Positions 12,420 to 24,030 are shown, counted from the stretch's first letter. The stretch: 64,000 nt of DNA from Rhizomys pruinosus (GCA_009823505.1 VZQC01009509.1:222871-286870); one strand, 5' to 3'. Numbers and translations: made by a program. The notes: a model not told the origin generated them from the sequence alone.

Positions 12420-13316
12420 AAAAGCTCAAGCTGAAATGAAAGTGGAATTGAAAATCTCAATAAAACAATTAGAAAGCTCAGGAAGGGGGAAAGCCTTACT
12501 AGTAGAATGGATTGATTAGTAGATAGACTATCAGGATTTGATGATAAAATAGAAGAATTGGATTACTCAATCAATGAATATAAGAAACTTTCAAAACATG
12601 AAAATAATATGTAGGAGCTTTAGTACACCATGACAAGACAAAATCTATTAATCATAGACAGAGAAGATGGAGAAGAACCTCAGGTTAATGACATAGACCA
12701 GATCCTCAACATTATCATAGAAGAAAACTAACCCTAATTAAGAAAAGACATACACATACAGGTCCAAGAAGTACAGAGAGCACTAAACAGACAGGAATAG
12801 AAAGAAAATCCTCATGCCATCTCATAGTCAAAACACTAAATACAAAAAACAAAGAGAAAGCATTGAAAGCCTCAAAAGAAATACCACAAGTCATATATAA
12901 AGAAAATTCAACAGAATTACATCTGACTTCTCAATAGAATTCTTAAACCCAGAAGAACATGGAACAATTAAAGTTGTAAATACCACAAGTGTCAACCCAT
13001 ACCACTAGCCATAAAGGAGAAAGAAAATCTTTACATCATGTAAACAGTCTAAAAGACTTGAAGTCCACCAAACCAGTACTACAGAGAAATACTGAAAGCA
13101 ATATTTCAGACTGAAGAGAGGAGGAAACATAGTGAAGAGGCTACAGAAAGAAATAATAATTACTGAAACACAAAAATAGGACTATAAACGCAAACAGCTG
13201 CAAACAACAAAATAACAGTAACAAACATTTCAATCATGACTATAAATATTAATGGTCTTGACTCCTCAATCGAAAGACACAGGTGAGTTAAGTGCATTAA
13301 GAAACAAAAACCCTTG
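12420..13316 (+). mobile_element. Old L1 (plus): ORF1 and start of ORF2, degenerate
   Basis: A-rich ORF1-like sequence with many stops leads to AATATTAATGGTCTTGAC, the start of the ORF2 endonuclease, at about 13,240. It is broken at 13,317 by a B1 copy. Confidence 0.78.
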
Positions 13317-13458
13317 GCCGGGCATGGTGGTGCATACCTTTAATCCTAGAACTTGGGAGGCAGAGGCAGGAAGATCTTTGTGAGTTCAAGGTCAGCCTGG
13401 TATACAGAGTGAGTTCCAGGACAGCTGGGGCTACAGGGAGACCCTGTCTCGAAAAGAC

Positions 13459-13514
<56 letters not shown>
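13317..13514 (+). repeat. B1 SINE with 55-nt pure poly(A) and target-site duplication
   Basis: This near-consensus B1 starts GCCGGGCATGGTGG. Its tail is 55 uninterrupted A (13,460-13,514). AAGAAACAAAAMCC flanks both ends. Tail purity marks a recent insertion. Confidence 0.95.
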
Positions 13515-13516
<2 letters not shown>

Positions 13517-13527
13517 AACAAAACCCC

Positions 13528-13920
13528 AGTCAGTGAGGTGCCAGTGAGGCAAGAGGGACCTGCCTTGACCCTTGGGGGGCTTGACACCTGCCCCCAGAAG
13601 TCCCAGCTTGGGCTCCAGACAGGTGCATGGAGTCAGTGAGGTGCTGGTGAAGCAAGGCAGGACTGCCTTGACCCTTGGGGGCCTACTGGCCCATAGGCCA
13701 AAGTAGCAACAACCTCCCCCCAACCTGGTGCAGCTGTGGTGCAGAGGACCTAACAGGCGCAGCATTGGTGATTATAATCTGTGCAGCCAAAGCTGAGGTG
13801 CCAAAATCAAATAAACAAATAAACAGACAAATCCACATGCCAAATACACAAAGAAAAAACAACATGGGAAAAGCTCATAATAAATCCACACTGAACTCTA
13901 CCAACCCTACATAAGATCCC
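13528..13920 (+). mobile_element. L1 5' UTR with two promoter monomers
   Basis: AGTCAGTGAGGTGC recurs at 13,528 and 13,631, so two tandem monomers of about 103 bp precede ORF1. Rodent L1 promoters are built from such monomers. Confidence 0.7.
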
Positions 13921-15686
13921 TACAATGAGATCTCAGAGGAAAGAAGCCAAGACACTGACTTTAGAACAACTGTAGACATATTCAAATAAATTAGAGAACT
14001 ACGGGAAGAGAATGAAAAACTCAAGAAGGACCTAGAGGGAGATAATGACAAATCGTGGAAAAAACTAAGGGGAGAGACTTAAAACTCATTGAGAAGGACC
14101 TAGAGGGAGATAATGACAAACGTTGGAAAGAACTAAAGGGAGAAAATGACAAACTCTGGAAGGAAGTGTTAACATTGAAAAGGTTCCAGGTAAAATGAAA
14201 AAAGAAAATGACTAACAAACCAAGGAGCTACAAGATGAGAATGACAGGCTCCAGAGGGAAGTGGAAAATCTAAAAAAAATCACAGGATGAACTGAAAAAG
14301 ATGGAGGGAAAGGATGGGAAAAAGCCTCAGAAGCAGAATGGAAGAAGTCGAAAAAAGAATATCAGACCTGCAGGATAATACGGAGTAACTAGAAAGCTCA
14401 AGATTATAAAAAACAAAAACAAAAACAAAACATAAGAGTGGAGCAACCAGGAAATAAGGGACAATATGGAAAGACCAAACCTCCACATCATAGGGATAGA
14501 GGAAGGAGAAGAATCCCAAGACAATATTATTGACTGATTGTCAACAAGATAATAGAAGAAAATTTCCCCAAACTGAAAAAAGACAATCCCATACAAACAC
14601 AAGAAACACATAGAACATCAAATAGACAGGACCAGAAAAGAAACTCCCCACGCCATATAATTGTTTAAACACTAGATGATCAAAACGAAGACAAAATACT
14701 GAAAGTTACAGAGAAAATCAACAAATTACATATAAGGGAAACCCATCAGAATCACAGCTGACTTCTCAGTCCAAACTGTGAAAGCTAGAAGAATGTGGAC
14801 CAAAGTATTCCCTGTGCTAAATGACTTCAGATGCCAACCCAGACTACTATATTCAGCAAAAATGTCAGTTATAGTTGAAGGAGAAAGAAAAATCTTTCAT
14901 GACATGAAAAAGATGGAAGAATACTTGTCTAAGAAACTAACACTTCAGAAAATCCTCAAAGCAATCCAAAGAACAGAGGAAAGGAGCAACTATCCCTAAG
15001 CAATTAAAGAGAGAAATCAACAAAAGCATAACAGAGTAAATAAAAACCTAGACCAAGAATGCAAGCAAAAAATAAGGTGAAAGGAAGCAACACACATCTC
15101 TCAATAACAACCTTAAATACTAATGGTCTAAACTCCCCAAACAAAAGACATAGACCACGAGAACGGATTAGGAAACTGAATCCCTCTATAATGCTATCTA
15201 CAAGAAACCCATCTCACCCTCAAAGACAGACACCACCTTAGGATGAAAGGATGTAAAAAATATTCCAAGCAAATGGCAGCAAGAAACAAGCAGGAGTGGC
15301 TATTCTAATATCAGACAAAATAGATCTCAAAGGAAAACTAATCAGAAGAGACAAAGAGGGCCATTACATCCTTGTCAAAGTAACTATTAAGACTTCACAA
15401 TCCTAAATGTCTATGCACTAAACTCTGATGCACCTAACTTTATAAACACTACTCTGCAGGACCTCAAGACACAGATTAATCCTAACTCACTAATAGTGGG
15501 AGACTTCAACACCCCACTGAGCCCCTTGGATAGATCAACTGGACAAAAAATAAACAGAGAGGCATCAGAACTGAACAATACAATACACCAAATGGACCTC
15601 ACAGACATCTACAGAATATTCCACCTAAACACCAGAGAATATACTTTCGACTTAGCACCTCATGGAACATTCTCCATTTTTTAGTC
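13921..15686 (+). mobile_element. L1 (plus): ORF1 and ORF2 endonuclease, truncated
   Basis: ORF1 begins near 13,925 and has a Lys/Glu-rich coiled-coil part with internal repeats (14,020-14,170). Its C-terminal domain is recognisable at 14,778-14,999 (MKARR, CQPRLLY and IFHDM motifs). ORF2 starts near 15,083, and the endonuclease is readable to a GDFNTPLSPLDRS motif at about 15,499. Frameshifts break both ORFs. Coding stops at about 15,680 (HGTFS), where a B1 fragment joins, so reverse transcriptase is missing here. Confidence 0.88.
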
Positions 15687-15722
15687 GCCAGCTGCGACTA
15701 CAGAGAGACCCTGTCTCAAAAA
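15687..15722 (+). repeat. B1 3'-end fragment
   Basis: Only CAGCTGCGACTACAGAGAGA and the CCCTGTCTCAAAAA end are present. Confidence 0.7.
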
Positions 15723-15726
15723 TACA

Positions 15727-15811
15727 AAAGAAAGAAAGAAAGAAAAAAAGAAAGAAAGAAAGGAAGGAAGGAAGGAAGGAAGGAAGGAAGGAAGGAAGGA
15801 AGGAAGGAAGA
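15727..15811 (+). repeat. AAAG/GGAA microsatellite
   Basis: Impure AAAG units turn into about 13 GGAA units. GGAA arrays can bind ETS-family proteins, but nothing here shows use. Confidence 0.9.
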
Positions 15812-16076
15812 GACGCAAATAAACAAATCAGGTGAACATGTGATCCTTGCTTGTGTAAAGAAATAGGCCAGGGAATCAGGCCAGGAAGCAGCATTCCTAG
15901 ATTGGCTGTGCTTCAGTTCCTCCTTCCAGGTTCCTGCCTTGGATTCTTGTCTGACTTTCCTCAAACATGGACTGTCACTTGGGGGGTATAAGATGAAATA
16001 AAGTATTTCCTTCTCATGTTGCTTTTGGTCACAGTGGTTTATCAAAGCTGTAGAAAGCTCACTAGAACAGGATCTG
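15812..16076 (+). repeat. Rodent interspersed repeat, other end of the unnamed family
   Basis: TTCCTGCCTTGGATTCTTG and GTTGCTTTTGGTCACAGTGG match a copy near 51,120-51,230. The last part is the reverse of the start of the copies at 32,836 and 38,535, so the family may have inverted ends. Confidence 0.6.
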
Positions 16077-17700
16077 AACAAAGCATTCTCAAAATAAAAA
16101 ACAAAAATGGCTAAGAAATTCTTTAAAGTGCTCAATATCATTTTCAATCACAGGAATGTAAATTAAAACTACTTTGAGATTTGATCTTACCCTAGGCAGA
16201 ATGGCTAAAGTCAAGAAAACAACCAACAACAAATGCTGGCGAGGATGTGAGGGAAGCAGAACCCTCATTCACTGTTGATGAGATTGCAAACTGAGATAGC
16301 CACAATAGAAATCAGTGTGGAGAATTCGCAAAAAACTCAAAGTAGATCTACCTTACAACCCAGCAATATTATTCCTTGGCATATATTCAAAGCACTCAAT
16401 AACTATTCTCCTCAGAGATACTTGCTCATCCATGTTTATTTCTGTTCTTCTCACAATAACTAGGAAATGGAAACAACCTAAATGCCCTTCAACTTATGAG
16501 GGGATAATAAAAATGTGGTACATACACACGGAGGAATTTTACTCAGTTGTGAAGAAAAATGAAATAATGAAAATTTCATGCAAATGAATACAGCTGGAAA
16601 ATGTTACCCCATGGGAGGTAATAATCTTATCTGTGGACCCTAGCTCTGAATATTTTGATTAAGGATGAAGTAACTACTGCAGAATCTAGGAAAGTAGAAT
16701 GAGACAAGGGGGGATAAGGGGAAAGGAGTTCTAGAGAGGGAGGACCTAGGACTAGGGTATTATGAAGAGGGAAAGAAAAAAAAAAACAGAGAGGCAGCTT
16801 TAACTAAGGAGGGAGGAGGAAGTGCAATATAGAGGGAGGGGAAGGAAGGAGAGACAATAACATAAGACTGCTTGAAAAACCCACTGGGAATTTTATAAGA
16901 TCACTTACACACACACACAGACACACACACATATATAAAATGGAGTTATGCCACACAGAGAGCTAATGCTCCCCACCAAAGCATGAGGAATATGCCTTCA
17001 AGTTGTTAGATCCTAGAAAGCTCCCACAACAATGTAGGCTATTGCCATTGGCACAGGTTCCTTCCCAGAACTTGGAGATCACACTGCTTAAGACACCACA
17101 CACTCTGGACACAGGACTTGGAGGAGCAAAGCTGAAAGTGACCTGAAGGCCTCCTTCCTAAGCACCCACTTGTGTAGTATCGGAGGTTGTTGTGCCAGCT
17201 GCCAAGGGAGCAAAGCAGTTGGCAATTCTATCCAGCTACAAAACCACAACAGTGAATGGCCAGGTAAGATATCCACAGTGGTGCAATTGAGGCACTTTTA
17301 TCTTGGGAAAAACCAACAGCTAAAAGGACTTAAGAACTGCTAAGACCTGCTCAAGGGGGGAAGGGGAGGCAACAGAATTCATGTCTGGTACTGTAAACCG
17401 GGCCAAGTACCGACGGCTGGAGGAGACGTAGACACTAGAGGCGAACCTACTACTTCAATTTTTCCTAAAGCATTATAATTTCTAACTGCAGTCTAAATAT
17501 TGATCCTTATACCCACAAATAAGTGTAGCTCTCACCTCTCCACAAACTTTTTTTTTACAGCAGATGTTCCAGACACCCAAAACTGGTCAAAATGCAGAGA
17601 ATAAGTTACCATGGTTTTCTACCCCAATTGGTACATGGACAACGCAATCTTTATTCCTGAGGATCAGGGAATATCAAGGAAGGGGGGGGGATTATCATTG
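16077..17700 (+). mobile_element. L1 3' end (plus): ORF2 C-terminus and 3' UTR
   Basis: From 16,085 the C-terminal ORF2 coding region can be followed (AAATGTGGTACATACACACG, AATGAAATAATGAAAATTTC), ending near 16,640. The 3' UTR seems to run to about 17,700, with GACAAGGGGGGATAAGG and a part shared with 56,100-56,300. The 3' limit is uncertain. Confidence 0.75.
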
Positions 17701-19396
17701 CCAGGGGACCAGGACTCTTGCTGCCAGATAGGATCTTTAGAATTGGTAGGAATGCTATACCCACTATGGAATTTCCAGTATAGTGAGTTTTGCTCTCATG
17801 AATGGATGTGCCTTTTTCTAAAAAGGGCTGAGTGGAACTATCTTGGGAGTTTTCTTGGTAACCTTTCTGCCATTCACCACATGAGACCATCCCTTCTGCC
17901 ATGGACACAGAAGAAAAAAAGAACCCCTTAGAAGACACTGAATGCCAGCACTATGAGCCTGGAGTTTTTCAGACTTTGGAACTGATAGATATTATCCTAC
18001 TGTTTGTAAATTACCCAGTTTGGAGTTCTTGTTATCCTGAACAGAGGGTCTAAGAGAGCATGTTCCCAATTATTTAGTTGCTCATTTTTCTGAGGTTTGT
18101 ATCAGAAGAAGTGGCAAGAAAACAATGGCTTGTTGTTGAAGCAAATTTAATCAGTGACTTGTTTTCGTATGATTTCTTATGTAAGAATAATTTTTACATT
18201 AAAAAATCTAAACATAGAAAAGGAAAACTCATATCTGACTACTGATAGAGTTGAATATAAGTTGACTATATCCATAAAAGTTGTATATCCATAAAAGTTG
18301 CATATAAAATTAATATTACTAGGAATTTTATATGTGATATCACTGATTGTTTATTAAATGCAAAATGTTACATTCCTGGTAAAAGCCGTTGTTCCATGAG
18401 TATCTCTACCTCAATAGGTAGAGAAACACAGTTTCAGTTTTAGAAACAGCCCTGTGAAACATCTTATTAAAGGATGTTTCTTATAAAAGACCAGGACAAA
18501 GGGGGTTGGAGAGACGGCTCAGTAAAAAAACGTGACATATCAATGGAACAAAGACATGGAGACTTGGGTGGGTGAGGATCCCTTCTTGGGCTTCTTCCTC
18601 TGCTCTCTTCCTTGGGCCACATTCCCTTTTCAGTGGTGTGTGATTGAGGAAATCATAAAGGTGGTGTTTGTCAGACAGTTTTATTTCTTGTTGCTGGTGT
18701 TTTTTAGGAACCACAGGCAACAGGATGGTTAGATAAAAATCAATATGATTTTATTCAAAGAGTTAGGTCATGTGGTTGTGGGGACTGTTAAACTCAAAAT
18801 CCATATGACAAGCCTAACAGGCTGGCAATGTAGATAAGAACTACCCATTCTGCAATCTGAAATCTTCTGGGGTGAAAATTCTACCAGGGTTTCTACTTGA
18901 CGTCTTGGAGAGGAACTGCTTATTGGGCCAGGTGGGTCTTTGCTGTTGAAGCAGGTGTGCTGCATTCCTGGAGCGCAATCAGCTTTACAAATCTGTCATT
19001 AACCATATCTAAAAATTACTCTCGCTTCAGCATCTAGCCATACTGGAGGAAACAAAGTGCAGACCGAAGTCTCCGCCCATTGCTTCTAAGGAGAGGGAGG
19101 CTTGTTCAGATTCCCAGGTGTCTGTGTGGACTGATGAAGGTGGCGAAGCTATGGGCATCCATTTCTTTTGGCCTCAGCCATTGTCTTACTTTATGTTTGT
19201 ACCACCCAGACCCAGGACCTTCCTGGCCACTATGACCCTCAGATGAGCAGTACCGGACCACCTGGGATTTTGTCAGAGACGCAAACTCTCAGCCAGGCAG
19301 CCACTCTCAAAGTCCTTTCAGATGGTTTTGTTTTGGGTTTCGTTTCTTTCCTATCAGTTTTACGCCTATATCTACGTTTTGTGTTTATAACAAATT
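17701..19396. other. No gene recognised, upstream of the promoter
   Basis: It contains a B3-like SINE head only (18,500-18,527) and repeat-like stretches that I cannot name. Open frames at 17,611-17,931 and 18,532-18,732 have no domain. A candidate donor on the minus strand lies at 19,634 (see findings). Confidence 0.45.
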
Positions 19397-19420
19397 GGGC
19401 ACCTACAACTTTAGGTGCCC
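19397..19420. repeat. Perfect 9-bp inverted repeat with 6-nt loop
   Basis: GGGCACCTA and TAGGTGCCC flank the loop CAACTT. It lies about 270 bp upstream of the CpG island in AT-rich sequence with no repeat that I recognise. It could be a hairpin or a dyad binding site; no function is claimed. Confidence 0.6.
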
Positions 19421-19689
19421 TTAACTTTTAGGTATATTTATATCTACCTATTTAAGTAGAAAAGGCAGACTCATCCAGCCCAGTTTCCTGGGGGTTTAGC
19501 ATTGTGGGCTGCTTGCTGTGTAATAACCGAGTATTTAATGCACCTGTGACAAATAGATCCGCTGTTCTTGCACCTCTGCCAATTTGTTCTAACTTCTGTC
19601 CTCTCACTTCCTCTCTGGCAGCACAGCTACTCACCTTAGGCCCTCAAAGTCGCCACCAAAACCCGTAGTAACGGATTTGGGGCGTAGTT

Positions 19690-20320
19690 AGGATTCCCCG
19701 GGAAGCAGAGGGAACTCATGGAGCATGCGCCGAGAGCAGGCGCGCGCATGCACCCTGGCCAGGCCGGCCTGTCCCGGCGGCTGACGTGCTGGCGAGCGGC
19801 GGCGGCGGGACTCCGGGAGGGAAGGAGCGCCGCGGGGGTCTGCGGTGGGGGCCCGACCCGGAAGTGGGTGGGCGCGAGCGCGCGGCGGCGGAGCTGGGCC
19901 CCGGGAGCCGGCGTGCGAGCCCTGGGTTCCGGGTAATGGGCCTGGTGGGAGCTCGTCCCGGGCCGGGGTGGGAGGGTCGGGGCTGTTCGGCCGGCACGTC
20001 CGGTGCGGCGGCCCTGGAGAGGCACTGCCTCCTGGGGCTCGTGCGGCCGCACTGCCGGTCCTGCCCCACGCCGGGCCGCTGGCTTTAGAGGGTCTGGGCC
20101 AGGGAGCCGCGCCTCGCTGGTTGGGGAAAGCAGGCTCCTGGAGCCCCGGGTTCCCGGCCGCGCCGGCCTTATTGTCACGGTCCCAGCGCCCCAAGCCCCG
20201 ACCGCAGCCCGAGTCTGCAGGGTCAGGGAGGGAGCCCTCCTGTTTCCACAGCCGATTTCCGTGAATCGGGCCTGGAAGGTGCGCTCTGGCTTCCCTCCAC
20301 ATTATTCTTTTGTTGCTTGT
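19690..20320. promoter_or_regulatory. CpG-island promoter of Zbtb41
   Basis: The sequence changes abruptly from AT-rich to very GC- and CpG-rich at about 19,690 and back at about 20,320. Inside lie CCGGAAGT, an ETS/GABPA-type site, at 19,858-19,865, and NRF1-like GCATGCGCC (from 19,722) and GCGCGCATGC (from 19,742). No TATA box stands out. This is the usual layout of a TATA-less housekeeping promoter. The noncoding first exon should start inside it, but its exact start and donor cannot be fixed from sequence. Open reading frames in all frames here are a by-product of GC content. Confidence 0.82.
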
Positions 20321-20498
20321 CTTTCCTAACCCAGCCCTCCTGTTCTCCGCCCCCAAATCTCAGCCACTAATGAGCGCGAGCTTGACTTTGTCACGCTTTA
20401 GTTCTGATTCCGGAAAGATTAGTTAGTGGACACCCGCCTTGGATTGTTTTAAGTCCGCGGTGCCCGGAGTTTTGACGTGGAGTCTCACTCTTTTGCAG

Positions 20499-20612
20499 AT
20501 CATGAACCGGCGGGGCACGCCCCTCCCGAAGCTGCTGAGGACAATCTAGTTTTCTGTTAGGCATCTCTTAAATCACTTATGAAGTTTCTTGGTGAGAAAT
20601 TGCAGTACTGCA
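20499..20612 (+). other. Zbtb41: Zbtb41 5' UTR part of first coding exon
   Basis: A pyrimidine tract followed by TTTTGCAG ends at 20,498 and is a good acceptor, so a separate noncoding exon upstream is likely. The 114-nt leader up to the start codon holds two upstream ATGs (listed separately). The upstream donor inside the CpG island was not identified; CCGGGTAATG near 19,930 and AAGGTGCGC near 20,277 are weak candidates. Confidence 0.65.
20502..20549 (+). other. Upstream ORF 1 in the Zbtb41 leader (15 codons)
   Basis: The ATG at 20,502 has A at -3 and opens a 15-codon frame that closes with TAG at 20,549, well before the main start. It begins 3 nt after the predicted splice junction. It is seen directly in the sequence; translation is inferred. 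Confidence 0.55.
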
Positions 20613-20674
20613 ATGAAGAAAAGGAGAAAGGTTACTTCCAATCTAGACGAGAAGATCCATCTAGGCTATCATAA
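20579..20674 (+). other. Upstream ORF 2 overlapping the Zbtb41 start codon
   Basis: The ATG at 20,579 has a weak context (C at -3). It opens a 31-codon frame, +1 relative to the main frame, that runs past the main ATG (20,613) and stops with TAA at 20,672-20,674. An overlapping out-of-frame ORF would lower initiation at the main start if it is used. Confidence 0.55.
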
Positions 20675-21720
20675 AGAGTCTGTGGAAGAAAATGTTGCAG
20701 TGGAGTGTGGCCAAGTGACCTGTACTCATCCTACAGAAAGACCCGCCCCCGAAGCACGTCACTGCTACCAAGAGCTTCCTCCCTCTCCTGATCAGAGAAG
20801 GCTATTGAGTTCTTTGCAGTATAATAAGAATTTGCTGAAGTATTTGAACGATGACAGGCAGAAGCAACCATCTTTCTGTGACTTACTTATCGTAGTAGAA
20901 GGAAAGGAGTTTAGTGCTCATAAAGTCGTAGTTGCGGTTGGCAGTAGTTATTTTCACGCGTGTTTGAGCAAAAATCCAAGCACGGATGTGGTCACCCTGG
21001 ATCATGTAACACATTCTGTTTTCCAGCATTTGCTTGAGTTTCTTTACACATCAGAATTTTTTGTGTACAAATATGAAATACCTCTTGTTTTAGAGGCTGC
21101 AAAATTTTTGGATATTATCGATGCAGTCAAGCTGCTCAATAATGAAAACGTTTCTACTTTTCAGTCAGAGCTAACGGAGAAATCATCACCGGAAGAAACA
21201 ATAAATGAATTAACTGGAAGGCTATCAAATAATCATCAGTGCAAATTTTGTAGTAGACATTTCTGTTATAAAAAGTCCTTAGAGAATCATTTGGCCAAAA
21301 CTCATAGGTCCCTTTTATTGGGGAAAAAACATGGGTTAAAGATGTTGGAGAGAAGTTTTTCTGCCAGAAGATCGAAAAGGACTCGCAAGTGTCCTGTTAA
21401 GTTTGATGACACTAGTGATGATGAACCAGAAAGTGGTGATGGCTCAGACAATTTGAATCCAGACAGTTTTGAGAAGTCAGATAGAAATGATTCTGAGGAT
21501 CTTGGGAGTGAATATAATGTCGAAGAAGATGAGCTAGAGGAGGAGATGTCGGATGAGTCCTCTGACACCGATCCCAGTGAGAAAGATGATGCGGAAGAGG
21601 AAGCCGAGGTGGGAGATTCCGCAGGAAGTGGTCATGAAGGGCTGAGCCCAGTTGTCATTCAGAACAGGAACAAAAAAATACTGCAGTGTCCAAAGTGTGA
21701 AAAAACATTTGACCGAATCG
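20613..21720 (+). CDS. Zbtb41: Zbtb41 coding exon 1: BTB domain, first zinc finger, acidic region
   Basis: This exon encodes residues 1-369 and the first base of Gly370. Residues 1-6 are a basic start (MKKRRK). A BTB/POZ domain spans about 84-178 (FCDLLI, EFSAHKVVVAVGSSYF, LEFLYT and AAKFLDI motifs) and serves dimerisation and corepressor contact in this family. An isolated C2H2 finger uses Cys210, Cys213, His226 and His231. A Ser/Asp/Glu-rich stretch covers about 264-338. The last coded Cys359 and Cys362 open finger 2, which is split by the intron. The ATG was chosen because the upstream in-frame extension has no ATG (it opens with TTG at 20,589), and because ZBTB41 orthologues start with the same MKKRRK motif as I recall. 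The donor is ATCG|GTAAGG at 21,721, phase 1. Confidence 0.95.
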
Positions 21721-22263
21721 GTAAGGAAACCTTGCTTTCTGCCCCTAATCTCTAAACTTTGAAAGGAACTTTTAAAAAGAGTGCTTAAGTAGTGAAGATA
21801 CTCTGATTTTCGGTACAAAGCTTATCCTGCTATTTTAAATTGGTGAATCAGAAATTTTTATTTCTGCTACCCTTTGTGCTCTCTTCAGGATGTTCTGACG
21901 GGTTGTATTTGGTATGAAAGACTCCAGAATACCAGTAATTACTGTGTATAGCCTTGATTTATGTACTAGCTTAATTTTCGGGATAAGTTAGTTTTGTTTA
22001 GAGGAAGAACATTTAGGTAAGCTAGATTTAATTTAATGTGTACTATTTCCCCCTTTTTATGGTAATATGTGAGCTGTAGTCATAATTTCCATATTGAGGA
22101 CTTTTTGAAATTAGGTGCTCACATACTAGACAATTTTTTTTGAAAAGAATGTATAGGAATTGTGGCCTACAGCCTGAAGTTTTATGCCAGTGCTTAATTA
22201 ACTTTGATGTCTGGTATTCATAAAATAATTGTTGAAAAAGTCTTATTATTCTAATGTGTCCCT

Positions 22264-22415
22264 TTTTTTGTTTGTTTATTTGTTTTGAGACAGGGTCTCA
22301 CACTGTAGCCCTAAGGCCTGAAACTCCTTATGTAGCCTGGCCTAGAATTCATGGCAGTTCTCCTGCCTCAGCCTCTGAGATGGTGGGATTAAAGATGTGA
22401 GCCATTATGTATTGC
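22264..22415 (-). repeat. Diverged B1 SINE (minus), intron 1
   Basis: TTTTGAGACAGGGTCTCACA through GGGATTAAAGATGTGAGCC. Confidence 0.8.
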
Positions 22416-23880
22416 TCAAATAAGTACTTTATAACTTTCCTCCTTGAATTATTTACATGTAAATTGGTTATGAAATTGTGAAATACATTCTGCACATAAA
22501 ACAAAACAACTTAATCTGACCTTGTAAAATTATTCATACAGTTAAATGTATTCCTGTGTGTTTTGTACTGGGTTACTTGTGCTATTGGTATAGGTATAAA
22601 TTGATTTTATAAGCTATTGGCAACTATTTGTTATCAAAATATACATTGATATAGTGGTAACTTGTTGCTTTTTGCCTTTTGAATGTATTTATAAATCAGG
22701 ATACGTTTTCACAGTCCAATTTAATGATTATTACTATTTTTACTTCGATATTTTGTACAAAGTAGAATAAAACAGCTTCCTGAGTAACTTGTTAACTTCC
22801 ATTTGGAAGACCTTATATGTACAAGGAACTTGTTAGTCGTGCTACACAAATGCTGTTGTACTCATTCAGTATGAAGATACACCTACAGAGAGCAGCTTTT
22901 TAGTGCCTCAGAACATTTTATCTTTCCAATACATCTTACTGGACTTTGACTCTGTGCTTCCTGTATTGTGCTTTAATTGGCCCAATTTGACTTGGAAATG
23001 AGTTAGCAAGGGTCAGTTCCTAACAATCATTGTAGGTCCAGGGCATGGATCCCTAACTATTCCCTTGAACAGGAGGCCTATGAGATCATTGACTGAGGGG
23101 TTTGGGGTTCCAGTAAGTTTGGGAAACTATAATACATAATCTTTTAACGTCATGAAATTCTGTGATAATATTTTTCAAAAAAAAAGCCTGTTCATTTTGC
23201 CTACCCTAGCATTTTCTCAAATCTTTTTATAAACAAGATAAGTTGGGAGTAGTTCTTTTAATCCCCTGGAGACTAGAGTTTTATGCACACAAATTGGGAA
23301 AACACACCTAAAATTAAAGGCTAATGAATTATGAGGAACTCTACAAAAAATGCCTTTTACTCAGTTCATTCCAGATACTATAGGAATCAATAGGTTACAT
23401 TGTAGGGTTGTACCTAACCCTTTTAGAATGAAGTTTGCATTGTAACTCTTTCCTCTCTGTTGTCTACCTGTTCAGGCCAGTTTTCACTTGTACTTCCTTA
23501 TCTACTTACCTTAGCACATCTCTGTCTCCCTGTCTTTATCTAGTTCTTGTTTTTGTCTTCATCATACTGATTCTAAAGCATGAGCTATTGTAATGTCAGA
23601 CTGCTGGGTGTTTGAAGTTGGTCTTGTATGAATTGCTAGCTTGTGGATGGCTTTGTTAGTAAAATGAGATGATGCTGATGTGATGCTACTAGTGTAAAGG
23701 GTTATGATGTGAAATAAATGGGGCAGGTCTAGCCAACCACTTAAATGCTACACAGTTTAGGTGTTCAAAGAATACTGCTCTTGATATTCATTAGTCATTT
23801 ATTGACTGCTTGCCAAACTCTTACTGAACAAATATGAGATATACTCTGTCTTCAGGAGTCTTAGAGCTAATGAATGCATG
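22416..23880. other. Intron 1 sequence without recognised features
   Basis: AT-rich single-copy-looking intron. No exon with paired splice sites was found. Confidence 0.5.
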
Positions 23881-23883
23881 CAA

Positions 23884-24030
23884 AAACAAATCCCAGCACT
23901 CAGGAAGAAGGTTAGAGACAAGTGGATCTTTGTGAGGTCTAGGCCAGCCGGGTCCATATAGTGAGTTCTAGCTAAACTAGTTGGGATGACAGGAAGACCC
24001 TGTCTTGACAAAACAAAATAACTCCCCAAG
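23884..24030 (+). repeat. Diverged B1 SINE, intron 1
   Basis: TCCCAGCACTCAGGAAGAAG and AGGAAGACCCTGTCTTGAC in order. Confidence 0.75.

Noticed and set aside
13297..13765. Open frames with a poly-Phe or poly-Lys run
   Set aside because: They are translations of a B1 element and its poly(A) tail.
14778..15684. L1 reading frames as host genes
   Set aside because: ORF1 and ORF2 motifs identify a broken retrotransposon with frameshifts and a truncated endonuclease.
19636..20356. Long open frames on both strands in the CpG island
   Set aside because: GC-rich promoter DNA has few stop codons. The frames are proline/arginine/glycine-rich, overlap each other and show no domain.
20589..20612. TTG at 20,589 as the start of the Zbtb41 frame
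   Set aside because: It is not an ATG. The ATG at 20,613 gives the expected MKKRRK start.
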